From Azospirillum lipoferum (GTDB lineage: Bacteria; Pseudomonadota; Alphaproteobacteria; Azospirillales; Azospirillaceae), in the NCBI RefSeq assembly GCF_024170005.1, contig NZ_JALJXJ010000009.1:186001-250000 (forward strand): a stretch of 64,000 nucleotides of DNA, read 5' to 3'. A model generated the notes under the pieces. It ran no database searches, was not told where the DNA came from, and saw only the letters and a list, made by a program, of their open reading frames with translations. Position numbers and translations under genes: made by a program. Shown here piece by piece: positions 1 through 8,148 of this stretch (the first letter of the stretch is position 1; every line of letters begins with the position of its first letter).

Positions 1-822
1 CTCGTCCAGGTCGGCGTCGTCGAAGACGATGAAGGGGGCGTTGCCGCCCAGCTCCAGCGACACCTTCTTGACCGTGCTGGCGGCCTGACGCATCAGCAGC
101 TTGCCGACCTCGGTCGAGCCGGTGAAGCTGACCTTGCGGACGATCGGGCTGTGGGTCAGCTCGTTGCCGATGGCCGCCGGATCCTGGCCCATGACGATGT
201 TGAAGACACCGGCGGGGAAACCGGCGCGCTCGGCCAGCTCGGCCAGCGCCAGGGCGGACAGCGGGGTGTCCTCGGCCGGCTTGACCACCACGGTGCAGCC
301 GGCGGCCAGCGCCGGAGCCACCTTGCGGGTGATCATGGCGTTCGGGAAGTTCCACGGCGTGATCGCCGCGACGACGCCGATGGCCTCCTTCAGCACGACG
401 ATGCGCTTGTTGGCGGCGAAGGTCGGGATGACATCGCCGTAGGCGCGCTTGCCCTCTTCCGCGAACCACTCGATGAAGGAGGCGCCATAGACCACCTCGC
501 CGCGCGATTCGGTCAGCGGCTTGCCCTGCTCGGCGGTCATCAGCTGGGCCAGATCCTCCTGCGCCGCGAGGATCAGCTCATACCAGCGGCGCATAATGGC
601 CGCACGCTCCTTGGCGGTCTTGGCCTTCCAGCCCGGCAGGGCGGCGTTGGCGGCGTCGATCGCCTCGCGCGTCTCGGCAGCGCCCATGTCGGACACGTCT
701 GCGATGACGGCGCCGGTGGCGGGGTTGGTGACCGGGAAGCTCTTCCCGGAATCGGCCGCGCGCCACGCACCGTTCACGTAGCCCTTGGTTCGGAGAAGGC
801 CCTGGTCGTTCAGCGACAGCAT
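1..822 (-). CDS. gabD: Succinate-semialdehyde dehydrogenase (aldehyde dehydrogenase family), C-terminus cut by window edge
   Basis: NAD(P)-dependent aldehyde dehydrogenase that would oxidise succinate semialdehyde to succinate, the last step of GABA and putrescine breakdown in the cytoplasm. The 274 visible residues hold the family landmarks: TPWNFP with the oxyanion Asn at about 158, the cofactor-site motif FTGSTEVG (233-240) and the general base Glu in LELGG (about 257). The catalytic Cys would lie beyond the edge. I chose ATG 822; GGGCGGA precedes it. The order of motifs and phrases such as EQGKPL and SFIEWFAEEGKR point to the GabD subgroup rather than betaine or generic aldehyde dehydrogenases. 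It is divergent from an XRE-cupin regulator and close to a polyamine-type ABC transporter, which fits putrescine/GABA catabolism (inference). Confidence 0.88.
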   Translation of the reverse strand, partial: MLSLNDQGLLRTKGYVNGAWRAADSGKSFPVTNPATGAVIADVSDMGAAETREAIDAANAALPGWKAKTAKERAAIMRRWYELILAAQEDLAQLMTAEQGKPLTESRGEVVYGASFIEWFAEEGKRAYGDVIPTFAANKRIVVLKEAIGVVAAITPWNFPNAMITRKVAPALAAGCTVVVKPAEDTPLSALALAELAERAGFPAGVFNIVMGQDPAAIGNELTHSPIVRKVSFTGSTEVGKLLMRQAASTVKKVSLELGGNAPFIVFDDADLDE

Positions 823-937
823 GTTCGATCCGCCCTGGATGAAGGAATGTGGAACCGGCCGGCCGCACCCGGCGAAAATGCCCTTGCTGTTCAAGGGTTT
901 CCTGCGCGGGGGCCTGGACCTTGGAGAGAGCCTACCA

Positions 938-955
938 TGTTTAATAAATTAAACA
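938..955. promoter_or_regulatory. Perfect palindrome in the divergent gabD / XRE-cupin promoter region
   Basis: TGTTTAATAAATTAAACA has perfect 8-bp arms around an AA centre, and a further TGTTTAA half-site follows at 961-967. It is strikingly AT-rich for this replicon and lies between the divergent starts of the dehydrogenase (822) and the XRE-cupin regulator (1040). It is the obvious candidate operator for that regulator. The assignment is inferred from position and symmetry; the sequence is not the E. coli PuuR site. Confidence 0.5.
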
Positions 956-1039
956 ACCCCTGTTTAACTGTTCATATTCTGATGACGGGGTTGCGCGAAT
1001 GGGCTATTGCCTTAATGGAAGTGGAGCAGGAGTCCGGTG

Positions 1040-1606
1040 ATGGAATTCGATGTCGGCGCCAGGTTGAAGCAGATCCGCGAACAGCATGGGCTGTCCCAGC
1101 GGGCGCTCGCCCAGCGAGCCGGAGTGACCAACGGCACGATCTCCCTGATCGAGCAGAACCGCAGCAGCCCGTCTGTTTCGTCGCTGCGCAAGGTGCTTCA
1201 GGGCATCCCGATGACCTTGGCCGAATTCTTCTCCTCCGACGATTTGCCGCCGCCCGAGCAGATCTTCTTCAAGGGCGGCGAACTGATCGAGCTGGCTGGC
1301 GAGCTGAAGGGCACGGTCGGCCAGATTTCCTTCCGGCAGGTCGGCGACCTGCGCAGCCGCAACCTGCAAATCCTCCACGAACGCTACGCCCCCGGCGCCG
1401 ACACCGGTCGCACCATGCTCCAGCATGAGGGCGAGGAAGGCGGCATCGTCATCAAGGGCCAGATCGAGCTGACGGTGGGTGACCGCAAGCAGCTGCTCGG
1501 CCCCGGCGACGCCTATTTCTTCGACAGCCGCGTGAGCCACCGCTTCCGCAACATCGGCGAGGTGGAGTGCGAACTGATCAGCGCCTGCACACCGCCCTAT
1601 CTGTGA
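1040..1606 (+). CDS. XRE-family transcriptional regulator with C-terminal cupin domain (PuuR-like)
   Basis: A 188-residue DNA-binding regulator. Residues about 8-62 form an XRE/Cro helix-turn-helix (RLKQIREQHGLSQRALAQRAG, then the recognition helix and SLIEQN). Residues about 105-185 form a cupin beta-barrel (GGIVIKGQIELTVGD, then GPGDAYFFDSRVSHRF). This architecture and length match PuuR and related regulators of putrescine or amino-acid catabolism, where the cupin senses the metabolite. ATG 1040 follows AGGAG with 7-nt spacing; an overlapping GTG at 1037 is less likely. It is divergent from the gabD-like gene and convergent with the transporter operon. The target pathway is inferred from these neighbours; the ligand cannot be read from sequence. 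Confidence 0.85.
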   Translation: MEFDVGARLKQIREQHGLSQRALAQRAGVTNGTISLIEQNRSSPSVSSLRKVLQGIPMTLAEFFSSDDLPPPEQIFFKGGELIELAGELKGTVGQISFRQVGDLRSRNLQILHERYAPGADTGRTMLQHEGEEGGIVIKGQIELTVGDRKQLLGPGDAYFFDSRVSHRFRNIGEVECELISACTPPYL

Positions 1607-1648
1607 GCGGGTTGGGGAGGAGCACAAGCCCCTCCCCCAAACACTCCC

Positions 1649-2479
1649 CTACTCCGCATTCCCCTTCAGCCGCTCGTTGCGACGGCGGAGCAGTTCCAGC
1701 GTCGACAGCATGCAGACCGAGATCACCGTCAGCACCACCGCCACCGCGGTGATGGTCGGGCTGATGTTCTCGCGGATGCCGCTGAACATCTCACGCGGCA
1801 GGGTGCGCTGCTCGGGCCCGGCGAGGAACAGCACCGTCACCACCTCGTCGAAGCTGGTGGCGAAGGCGAACAAGGCACCCGACGCCAGACCCGGCAGGAT
1901 CAGCGGCAGGATCACCTTGCGGAAGGTCAGCAGCGGCGGCGCCCCCAGCGAGGCGGCGGCGCGCGCCAGCGTCATGTCGAAGCTCTGCAGGGTCGCCGAC
2001 ACCGTGATGACGACGAAGGGCGTCGCCAGCGCGGTGTGGACCAGGATCAGACCGAGATAGTTGCCGGTCAGACCCAGCGGCGCGAAGAAGAAATAGACGC
2101 CGACCGCGGTGATGACGACGGGGACCACCATCGGCGACAGCACGACGGCCAGCACCAGCGGCTTCCACTTGCTCTTCCACTGGGCCAGACCCAGAGAGGC
2201 CAGCGTGCCCAGCGCCATCGACAGCATGGACGACGCCACGCCGATGATGACGCTGTTCTTCAGCGCGTTCATCCAGCGCGCCGAGCCGAGGAAATCCTCG
2301 TACCAGCGCAGCGACAGGCCGGGCAGCGGATAGGTCAGATAGGTGCTGGAGCTGAAGGAGAGCGGCACGATCGCCAGGATCGGCGCCATCAGGAAGATGA
2401 ACACCAGCGTGGCGGCGACCACCGTCGTGACCCAGGCGATGCGCTGGCTGGCGGTCTGGGGGGAGTGGTTCGCGCTCAA
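1649..2479 (-). CDS. ABC transporter permease, polyamine type (PotC/YdcV-like)
   Basis: A 276-residue inner-membrane permease with about six hydrophobic segments, beginning near residues 12-35. The binding-protein-dependent transport EAA loop is present as ARAAASLGAPPLLTFRKVILP, the surface that docks the ATPase. The sequence is typical of the PotC half of spermidine/putrescine importers. The start is a TTG whose last bases overlap the TGA of the upstream permease (TTGA overlap), preceded by GGAGG with about 9-nt spacing. That overlap implies translational coupling. It is the last gene of the operon ATPase, binding protein, PotB-like, PotC-like. The substrate is inferred from family and from the nearby gabD and PuuR-like genes; putrescine, spermidine and GABA are all possible. 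Confidence 0.85.
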   Translation of the reverse strand: MSANHSPQTASQRIAWVTTVVAATLVFIFLMAPILAIVPLSFSSSTYLTYPLPGLSLRWYEDFLGSARWMNALKNSVIIGVASSMLSMALGTLASLGLAQWKSKWKPLVLAVVLSPMVVPVVITAVGVYFFFAPLGLTGNYLGLILVHTALATPFVVITVSATLQSFDMTLARAAASLGAPPLLTFRKVILPLILPGLASGALFAFATSFDEVVTVLFLAGPEQRTLPREMFSGIRENISPTITAVAVVLTVISVCMLSTLELLRRRNERLKGNAE

Positions 2480-3726
2480 TTCTTCAGACCTCCCGTCGTC
2501 TGGCGGCCGAGCGCCAGCTTGCCATAGACCAGCGCCAGCACCAGCGTGGAGAGCAGCAGAACCGCACCCAGCGCCGAGGCGAGGCCCCAGTTGACCGTTT
2601 CCGTGGTGTAGAAGGCGATGAAGGACGAAATCATCTGGTCGGCGGCCCCACCGACCAGCGCCGGCGTGATGTAGTAGCCGATGGCCAGGATGAAGACGAG
2701 CAGGCAGCCGGCGCCGATCCCCGGAATGGTCTGCGGCAGGTAGATGCGCAGGAAGGCGGTCGTCGGCGGCGCGCCCAGCGAGGCGGCGGCCCGCATGTAG
2801 GCCGGCGAGATGCCGCGCATGACGCTGTAGAGCGGCAGGATCATGAAGGGCAGCAGCACATGGGTCATCGCCATGTAGACGCCGAAACGGTTGTAGATCA
2901 GCCGCAGCGGCTCGTCGATCACGCCAAGCCATTGCAGCGAGCCGTTGACGATGCCCTCGCTCTGCAAGATCACGATCCAGGCGCAGGTGCGCACCAGCAG
3001 CGAGGTCCAGAAGGGCAGCAGCACGAAGATCATCAGCAGGTTCGACCGGCCGGTCGGCAGGTTTGCCAGCAGATAGGCCACCGGGAATCCCAGGATCAGG
3101 CAGAGTGCCGTGACGCCGAAGCCGATGGTGAAGGTGCGGATGAAGACATCGCGGTAGATCGCCTGATCCGGCGGGGCGGCCACGATGGCGCCGTCCGCGT
3201 TGCGGGTCAGGTCGACCGCGGCCAGCAGGTAATAGCTGGTGACCGGGCCGCTGGCGCTCTTGATCGCGGTCCAACTCTCGCGCTCGCCCCAGGCCGGGGC
3301 GATGCCGATCAGCGTGTCCTTGGCGGTGCCGGGAGCCGGCTGCTCCTTCAGCTTGCGGCCGGTCGACAGCAGCGTCGTGCGGTAGCCGTTGATGATGTAG
3401 TTCAGCCGCTTGGCCGCGACGGCCAGCGTTCCGGCCTCGCGCGCGGTGCGGATGTCGGCGGCGAGTGCGGCGAAGGCGGCCTCGTCGGGCAGTCCCTGGC
3501 CGTTCCACTGCTTCAGCGCCGCGACGGTCTGCGGCATCACCTGCGGCACTTCCCAGTCGTCCGCCGACTTCCAGATCATGCCGGCGAGCGGCACGACGAA
3601 GGTGAACAGCAGGAAGGCCAGCAGCGGCAGCACCAGACCCAGCGCACGGAACTGCCGGGCCCGCTCGGCCCGTTTCAATCGACGCTTCAACGGCACGTCG
3701 GCGCCGGCAACGAAGGCGGCTGTCAT
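2476..3726 (-). CDS. ABC transporter permease, polyamine type (PotB/YdcU-like)
   Basis: A 416-residue permease, longer than the usual 280-300 residues. After an N-terminal membrane segment (about residues 35-55, GLVLPLLAFLLFTFVVPLAG) there is a soluble insert of about 130 residues before the remaining segments, an arrangement seen in one subgroup of PotB/YdcU-like permeases. The EAA loop reads AAASLGAPPTTAFLRIYLP. I placed the start at ATG 3726 because AGGA sits 8 nt upstream; in-frame starts at 3732 and 3771 lack that spacing. It precedes and overlaps the PotC-like partner. Together the two form the membrane channel of the importer; substrate is inferred. Confidence 0.84.
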   Translation of the reverse strand: MTAAFVAGADVPLKRRLKRAERARQFRALGLVLPLLAFLLFTFVVPLAGMIWKSADDWEVPQVMPQTVAALKQWNGQGLPDEAAFAALAADIRTAREAGTLAVAAKRLNYIINGYRTTLLSTGRKLKEQPAPGTAKDTLIGIAPAWGERESWTAIKSASGPVTSYYLLAAVDLTRNADGAIVAAPPDQAIYRDVFIRTFTIGFGVTALCLILGFPVAYLLANLPTGRSNLLMIFVLLPFWTSLLVRTCAWIVILQSEGIVNGSLQWLGVIDEPLRLIYNRFGVYMAMTHVLLPFMILPLYSVMRGISPAYMRAAASLGAPPTTAFLRIYLPQTIPGIGAGCLLVFILAIGYYITPALVGGAADQMISSFIAFYTTETVNWGLASALGAVLLLSTLVLALVYGKLALGRQTTGGLKN

Positions 3727-3772
3727 CGGCATTGTCCTGTTGAGAAGACGCAGAAGGCGCTTGCGCGCCATC

Positions 3773-4003
3773 CCCTCTCCCCCCCGGGGAGAGGGTTAGG
3801 GTGAGGGGGACGCGTGGCGTCCGGTCACCGAAGGGCGGGTAGTAATCCGCCGGAAAGCATAGTGGGGGAGGCGCTTATCGGCCCGATGCGTGCCACTGTG
3901 CGTCCCCCTCACCCCGACCCTCTCCCCGCTTTCGGCGGACCGGAGGTCCGCCTGTCGCGTCAGTGCAAACTTCGTTTGCGCGTGAGCGGGGGGAGAGGGG
4001 GTA
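3773..4003. repeat. Composite palindromic intergenic repeat (copy 1)
   Basis: This lies between the solute-binding protein and permease genes of the polyamine-type operon. The left part (3773-3795) is a perfect hairpin, CCCTCTCCCC/GGGGAGAGGG with a 3-nt loop. The right part is a nested structure: outer stem 3918-3930 with 3985-3999, and inside it a hairpin 3934-3952 (8-bp stem, loop GGA) and a hairpin 3965-3979 (GCAAAC, loop TTC, GTTTGC). The right half's leading CCCCCTCACC block is the inverted complement of the left half's trailing sequence, so the halves face each other. A second similar copy is at 42141-42304. Its position inside an operon after the binding protein suggests a role in mRNA stability or attenuation, but it may simply be a mobile repeat. 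Confidence 0.75.
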
Positions 4004-4025
4004 TAGGGCGGTCCTCAGACAAAGC

Positions 4026-5072
4026 TTACTTCGCCGCCCACTTGTTGAAGCGTTCGGTCAGGCGGTCGATGTTCTCCAGCCAGAAGTCGGTGTTGATCTC
4101 GATCGCGTTCTTCATGTTGTCCGGCGAGGTCGGCAGATCGGCCAGAACGGCCTTCTGCAACAGCGCCGGGGCCTTCTTGTTCGAGGTGCCGTAGGCGATG
4201 CCTTCGGACAGCTTGGCCTGGTTCTCCGGCTTGCCGACGAAGTTCAGGAACTTGTAGGCGGCGTCCTGGTTCGGGCTGCCCTTCAGGATGACCCAGCTGT
4301 CGATGGTGAACAGCGCGCCGTTCCACACCATGCCGAAGTTCTTGTTTTCCTTCTTGTTGGCGGCGTCGATGCGGCCGTTGTAGACCGAGGTCATCGCCAC
4401 TTCGCCCGAGGCCAGCAGCTGCGGCGGCTGGGCGCCGGCCTTCCACCAGACGATGTCGTTCTTGATGGTGTCCAGCTTCTTGAAGGCGCGGTCGACGCCG
4501 GCCTCGGTGCCCAGCACCTTGTAGACGTCGGCAGGCGCCACGCCGTCGGCCATCAGCGCGATTTCCAGCGTGGTCTTGGCGCCCTGGCGCAGGCCGCGCT
4601 TGCCCGGATACTTCTTGGTGTCGAAGAAATCGGCCCAGCCCTTCGGCGCGTCCTTCAACTTGTCCTTGTCGTAGCCCAGCACGAAGTCATAGACGATGGC
4701 GCCGACGCCGCAGGCGTTGACGGTGGACGGCAGATACGCGTCCTCGCCACCGATCTTGGAATAGTTCAGCTTCTCGTACAGGCCTTCGTCGCAGCCGAGA
4801 GCCAGTTCCTCGCTCTCGACCTGGACGACGTCCCAGGTGGAGGCGCCACCCTGGACCTTGGCGCGCAGGACGCCGACGCCGCCGTCCCAGGACTCGTCGC
4901 TCATCGGCGTGCCGGTGGCCTTGAACGGCTCGAAATACACCTTCTTCTGGACGTCCTGATAGGCGCCGCCCCACGACACGACGGTGAGGTCGCGGGCGCT
5001 GGCCGCCGATGACAGGGCCGTGAGGGCGGTGAAGGTCGCAGCGAAACCGAGAGCCACCTTAATCTTCGACAT
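4026..5072 (-). CDS. Periplasmic polyamine-type solute-binding protein (PotD/PotF family)
   Basis: A 348-residue secreted binding protein that would capture a polyamine or related cation in the periplasm and deliver it to the permease pair. Residues 1-26 are a signal peptide ending ASA, and the mature protein opens with the family pattern LTVVSWGGAYQ. Later family features include WDVVQVES, GVGAIVYDF and KYPGKRGLR, the hinge and ligand-pocket regions of the PotD/AgaA/YdcS group (bacterial solute-binding family 1/8). The length is normal. It is second in the operon after the ATPase gene, with 66 nt between them, and is followed by the composite repeat. Whether it binds putrescine, spermidine or another compound cannot be decided from sequence. 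Confidence 0.88.
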   Translation of the reverse strand: MSKIKVALGFAATFTALTALSSAASARDLTVVSWGGAYQDVQKKVYFEPFKATGTPMSDESWDGGVGVLRAKVQGGASTWDVVQVESEELALGCDEGLYEKLNYSKIGGEDAYLPSTVNACGVGAIVYDFVLGYDKDKLKDAPKGWADFFDTKKYPGKRGLRQGAKTTLEIALMADGVAPADVYKVLGTEAGVDRAFKKLDTIKNDIVWWKAGAQPPQLLASGEVAMTSVYNGRIDAANKKENKNFGMVWNGALFTIDSWVILKGSPNQDAAYKFLNFVGKPENQAKLSEGIAYGTSNKKAPALLQKAVLADLPTSPDNMKNAIEINTDFWLENIDRLTERFNKWAAK

Positions 5073-5138
5073 GATCCCCGTCCTTATTCGTCGTGGTCGT
5101 TATTGCTGGAAGGCACCCTGGTTCTGAGAACCACGTCC

Positions 5139-6248
5139 TCAGACCGGATCGAGCGCCCGGCAGTCCTCCGGGCGGAAAGCGATGTAGACATCCTGGCCCG
5201 GCACCAGACCGGCGTAGGAGCCGGCCGGCAGCTTGACCATGAATTCCGGGTTGGCCGGTGTGTTCAGCACCGCCAGCGTGTGGTCGCCGAGATAGATCAG
5301 GTCGGTCAGCGTCGCCGGCAGCCGGTTCATGCTGCTGTCGCCGCTGTCGCCGGTCTCGATCGCCACCCGTTCGGGACGGAGCGACAGCGAGGTGCGGTTG
5401 CCGGCGCCGCCGATGTTCACCGCCTGCGCGACCACCGAACCGCCGGCATCCAGCGCGACCCGCGCCCAGCCCTGTTCGATATTTTCGACAACGCCGCTCA
5501 GAACATTGTTCTCGCCGATGAAGTTGGCGACGAAGCTGTTCACCGGCCGCTCGTACAGCGCATCCGGGCGGTCGATCTGCTGGACGATGCCGTCGTTGAA
5601 GACCGCGATGCGGTCGGACATCGTCAGCGCCTCGCCCTGGTCGTGAGTGACGTAGACGACGGTCAGGCCCATCGTCTCGTGCAGGCGCTTGATCTCCAGC
5701 TGCATATGCTCGCGCAGGCGCTTGTCCAGGGCCCCCAGCGGCTCGTCCATAAGCACCAGGGCCGGGTTGAAGACCAGGGCGCGGGCAAGAGCCACACGCT
5801 GCTGCTGGCCGCCGGACAGCTGGCCGGGACGGCGGTTGGCGAGGTTGCCGAGCTTGATCATGTCGAGCGCGGCCTTGACCCGCTCCTTGACCTCGGCCTT
5901 GGGAACGCCGCGCACCGACAGCGGGAAGGCGACGTTCTCCTCGATCGTCAGGTGGGGGAACAGGGCGTAGTTCTGGAAGACCATGCCGATGTCGCGCTTG
6001 TGCGGCGGCATGTTCTTGATCGGCCGGTCGCCGATGAAGATTTCGCCGTGGGTCGGCACCTCGAACCCGGCCAGCATCATCAGCGTGGTGGTCTTGCCCG
6101 ACCCCGACGGCCCGAGAAGCGTCAGGAATTCGCCCTTGCGAATGTCGAGATCGAGGCTTTTCACCACGAGATGCTCGCCATCGTAGGTCTTCTGCACCCC
6201 GGTGAAGCGCACCAGAGTATCTGTCGTCGCGATCATCCCGCCGTCCAT
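5139..6248 (-). CDS. ABC transporter ATP-binding protein, polyamine type (PotA-like)
   Basis: A 369-residue ATPase that powers the importer from the cytoplasmic face. Walker A is GPSGSGKTT (46-54), the Q-loop follows near FQNYALFPH, the signature is LSGGQ (144-148) and Walker B is LVLMDEP (164-170). The C-terminal third (about 240-365) is a TOBE/OB-type regulatory extension typical of PotA and MalK-like ATPases. ATG 6248 follows a weak GGGAG; an internal ATG four codons later is possible. It is the first gene of a four-gene minus-strand operon, with its promoter expected in 6249-6400. All components of an importer are present and none is damaged. Confidence 0.88.
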   Translation of the reverse strand: MDGGMIATTDTLVRFTGVQKTYDGEHLVVKSLDLDIRKGEFLTLLGPSGSGKTTTLMMLAGFEVPTHGEIFIGDRPIKNMPPHKRDIGMVFQNYALFPHLTIEENVAFPLSVRGVPKAEVKERVKAALDMIKLGNLANRRPGQLSGGQQQRVALARALVFNPALVLMDEPLGALDKRLREHMQLEIKRLHETMGLTVVYVTHDQGEALTMSDRIAVFNDGIVQQIDRPDALYERPVNSFVANFIGENNVLSGVVENIEQGWARVALDAGGSVVAQAVNIGGAGNRTSLSLRPERVAIETGDSGDSSMNRLPATLTDLIYLGDHTLAVLNTPANPEFMVKLPAGSYAGLVPGQDVYIAFRPEDCRALDPV

Positions 6249-6575
6249 CCGTCCGCTCCCGTCACAGGCGACCTAAAGCCGGGTACGCCACCCCGGTCCG
6301 GTCCGTCTTTCTGGCCCTGACGGTAACACGCGTTTAAGAAAATAGACAAGAGGAATGACTATGTCGTGATCAATTCAACGCTTTGCCCATTTTTTGTGCA
6401 ATTGCGAAGGCGATGCCCACGCTTAGACCGGCAGTGTGCTCCATTCGCGTGCGATTGAGAAGGCCGATGATCGAGATAACGGACATACGGCGGCGTGAAA
6501 ATCAGCGTTTGCCGCGAAGGGAGAGGCGAATCGCCGCAGGTGATCCACCCTCCCGTCCGGCCCGGCGCTCCGGAC
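6249..6575. other. Intergenic region upstream of the polyamine-type operon
   Basis: A gap of 327 nt between the PotA-like gene and the end of the TRAP binding-protein gene. It must hold the minus-strand promoter of the transporter operon. The stretch at 6330-6420 is AT-richer than its surroundings, but I could not identify a convincing -35/-10 pair, repeat or small gene. No terminator with a T-run was seen for the upstream TRAP gene. Confidence 0.4.
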
Positions 6576-7694
6576 TTATTTCTGCTGCGTCGCCTGGCTG
6601 TAGACGAAGCTGTCGAAGCCGTTCTCGGCGACGCGGAACCACAGCCGCTCCTGCTCCAGGAAGGGCTTCCAGCCGTCATAGACCTTCTTGAAGCGCGGAT
6701 TGCCGGCGGCCAGCTTGTCGTAAAATTCGAACGCCGCCTTCTCGCAGGCCTGCATCATGTCGCGCGGGAAGGGGCGCAGCACGGCGCCGCCGCCGACCAG
6801 CCGCTTCAGCGCCGCGGCGTTCAGCGTGTCGTACTTGGCGATCATCCAGCTGTTGGCCTCCCAGCAGGCCTGTTCCAGGATGGTCTGATAGGATTTCGGC
6901 AGGGATTCCCAGGCCTGCATGTTGAACATCAGCGGAATCTGGGCCGAACCCTCCCACCAGCCGGGGTAGTAGTAGTATTTGGCGACCTTGTGGAAGCCGA
7001 GCTTCTCGTCGTCATAGGGGCCGACGAACTCCGCCGCGTCGATGGTTCCGCGCTCCAGCGCCGGATAGATGTCGCCACCGCCGAGCTGCTGGGGCACGAG
7101 GCCGAAGGGCGTCAGGATCTGGCCGACCAGACCGCCGATGCGCATCTTCAGGCCCTTCAGATCCTCCAGGCTCTTGATCTCCTTACGGAACCAGCCGCCC
7201 ATCTGGGCACCGGTGTTGCCGGCCGGGATGTGGTGGATGTTGTAGTCCTTGAACACCTCCCGCATCAGCTCCAGCCCGCCGCCATGCATCATCCAGGCGA
7301 TGTGCTGGCGGGTGTTCAGGCCGAAGGGCATGGCGGTGTCGAAGCAGAAGGTCGGATCCTTGCCGACATAGAAATAGGCCGCCGATTGGCCGCACTCGAC
7401 CGTGCCGTTCTGCACCGCGTCCAGCACCTGCAGCGCCGGGACGATCTCGCCCGCCGCAAAGGTGCGGATCTGGAACCGGCCGTCGGTGGCGTCGGACACC
7501 CGCTTGGCGATGAATTCGGCCGCGCCATAGATGGTGTCGAGGCTCTTGGGATAGCTCGACGCCATGCGCCACTTGATTTCAGGCTGGGAGGACTGGGCGA
7601 TGGCCGGAGCCGCAACGGTAGCCGCAACAGTCCCGGCGGTCCCGGCGGCGGCAAGGCCGGCACCGGCGCTGGTGAGGAACGCACGCCGTTTCAT
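6576..7694 (-). CDS. TRAP transporter solute-binding protein (DctP family), Tat-type signal
   Basis: A 372-residue periplasmic binding protein of the tripartite ATP-independent periplasmic (TRAP) class, which feeds organic acids or similar ligands to a DctQM membrane pair. The start at ATG 7694 gives a signal peptide with a twin-arginine pattern (KRRAFLTSAG), a hydrophobic stretch and AxA near residue 34, consistent with Tat export. The mature region shows family phrases such as IKWRMASSYPKS, FAAGEIVP, KSLEDLKGLKMRI and LERGTIDAAEFVGPYDD. The length is normal. No dctQ or dctM gene lies next to it, so this is an orphan binding protein here; its partners would be elsewhere. Many relatives bind lactate or 2-oxo acids, but the ligand is not determinable. 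Confidence 0.88.
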   Translation of the reverse strand: MKRRAFLTSAGAGLAAAGTAGTVAATVAAPAIAQSSQPEIKWRMASSYPKSLDTIYGAAEFIAKRVSDATDGRFQIRTFAAGEIVPALQVLDAVQNGTVECGQSAAYFYVGKDPTFCFDTAMPFGLNTRQHIAWMMHGGGLELMREVFKDYNIHHIPAGNTGAQMGGWFRKEIKSLEDLKGLKMRIGGLVGQILTPFGLVPQQLGGGDIYPALERGTIDAAEFVGPYDDEKLGFHKVAKYYYYPGWWEGSAQIPLMFNMQAWESLPKSYQTILEQACWEANSWMIAKYDTLNAAALKRLVGGGAVLRPFPRDMMQACEKAAFEFYDKLAAGNPRFKKVYDGWKPFLEQERLWFRVAENGFDSFVYSQATQQK

Positions 7695-7817
7695 GATGAG
7701 GACTCTTCCCGATCTTATGGTTCGTTGGGCTGACATGATAGCGCAACCAACCGTTCGGGGAATCCCCCTTCCACAGGAGCAACACGGATTGTGGGAAGAT
7801 TCTTGCGGCTGAAACGA

Positions 7818-7845
7818 AAAATCCAGCCGCAACGGGCTGGATTTT
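7818..7845. repeat. Strong hairpin in the divergent gap between the TRAP and diguanylate cyclase genes
   Basis: AAAATCCAGCC and GGCTGGATTTT form a perfect 11-bp stem around a 6-nt loop, flanked by A and T residues on the two strands. It resembles a bidirectional terminator but lies upstream of both neighbouring genes, so it is more likely a transcription-insulating element or an operator. The rest of the gap (7695-8148) is AT-richer than average and holds no gene I can support. Confidence 0.45.
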
Positions 7846-8056
7846 CGGCGACGCAGCATTATTTGTTGTTTCGATCGCCTTTCAGGCGTTTCCTCCCTAA
7901 ACTCGGGCCGCGGCTGTATAGCTAGCGGCCTTTTCCTTTTTTCGCAATATGCTGAAAGTCAGCTTCGCGAACTTTTTCGATGGACACACGTCCGGAGCAT
8001 GCCGGACGTCGCGACAAAATCCCTTCAAGGTTGCAGACAAAAGCTGCGGTTCCGCT

Positions 8057-8075
8057 TGACCCTTTATAAAGGTCA
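8057..8075. promoter_or_regulatory. Near-perfect palindrome overlapping a candidate promoter of the diguanylate cyclase gene
   Basis: The core CTTTATAAAG (8062-8071) is a perfect palindrome, extended outward to TGACC and GTCA with one extra base on the left. TTGACC at 8056-8061 could be a -35 element and TGATAC near 8080 a weak -10. The element lies about 75 nt upstream of the start at 8149, where a repressor or activator might bind. The function is inferred from symmetry and position only. Confidence 0.35.
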
Positions 8076-8148
8076 GGGATGATACAGTGTATTGACTGAT
8101 CGTCCCCACCTCGGACCGGGCGAGGCCACCCGAAAGGATCATGCCACG

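Noticed and set aside
151..1428. Long open frame of 425 codons across the gabD and regulator region
   Set aside because: It is antisense to the clearly conserved dehydrogenase and shifts frame relative to the XRE-cupin gene. Long antisense frames are expected at this GC content.
3773..4003. Reading the composite repeat as an intrinsic terminator or IS end
   Set aside because: It has no T-run, lies within an operon and recurs after the Liv operon with the same nested form; no transposase or target duplication is seen.
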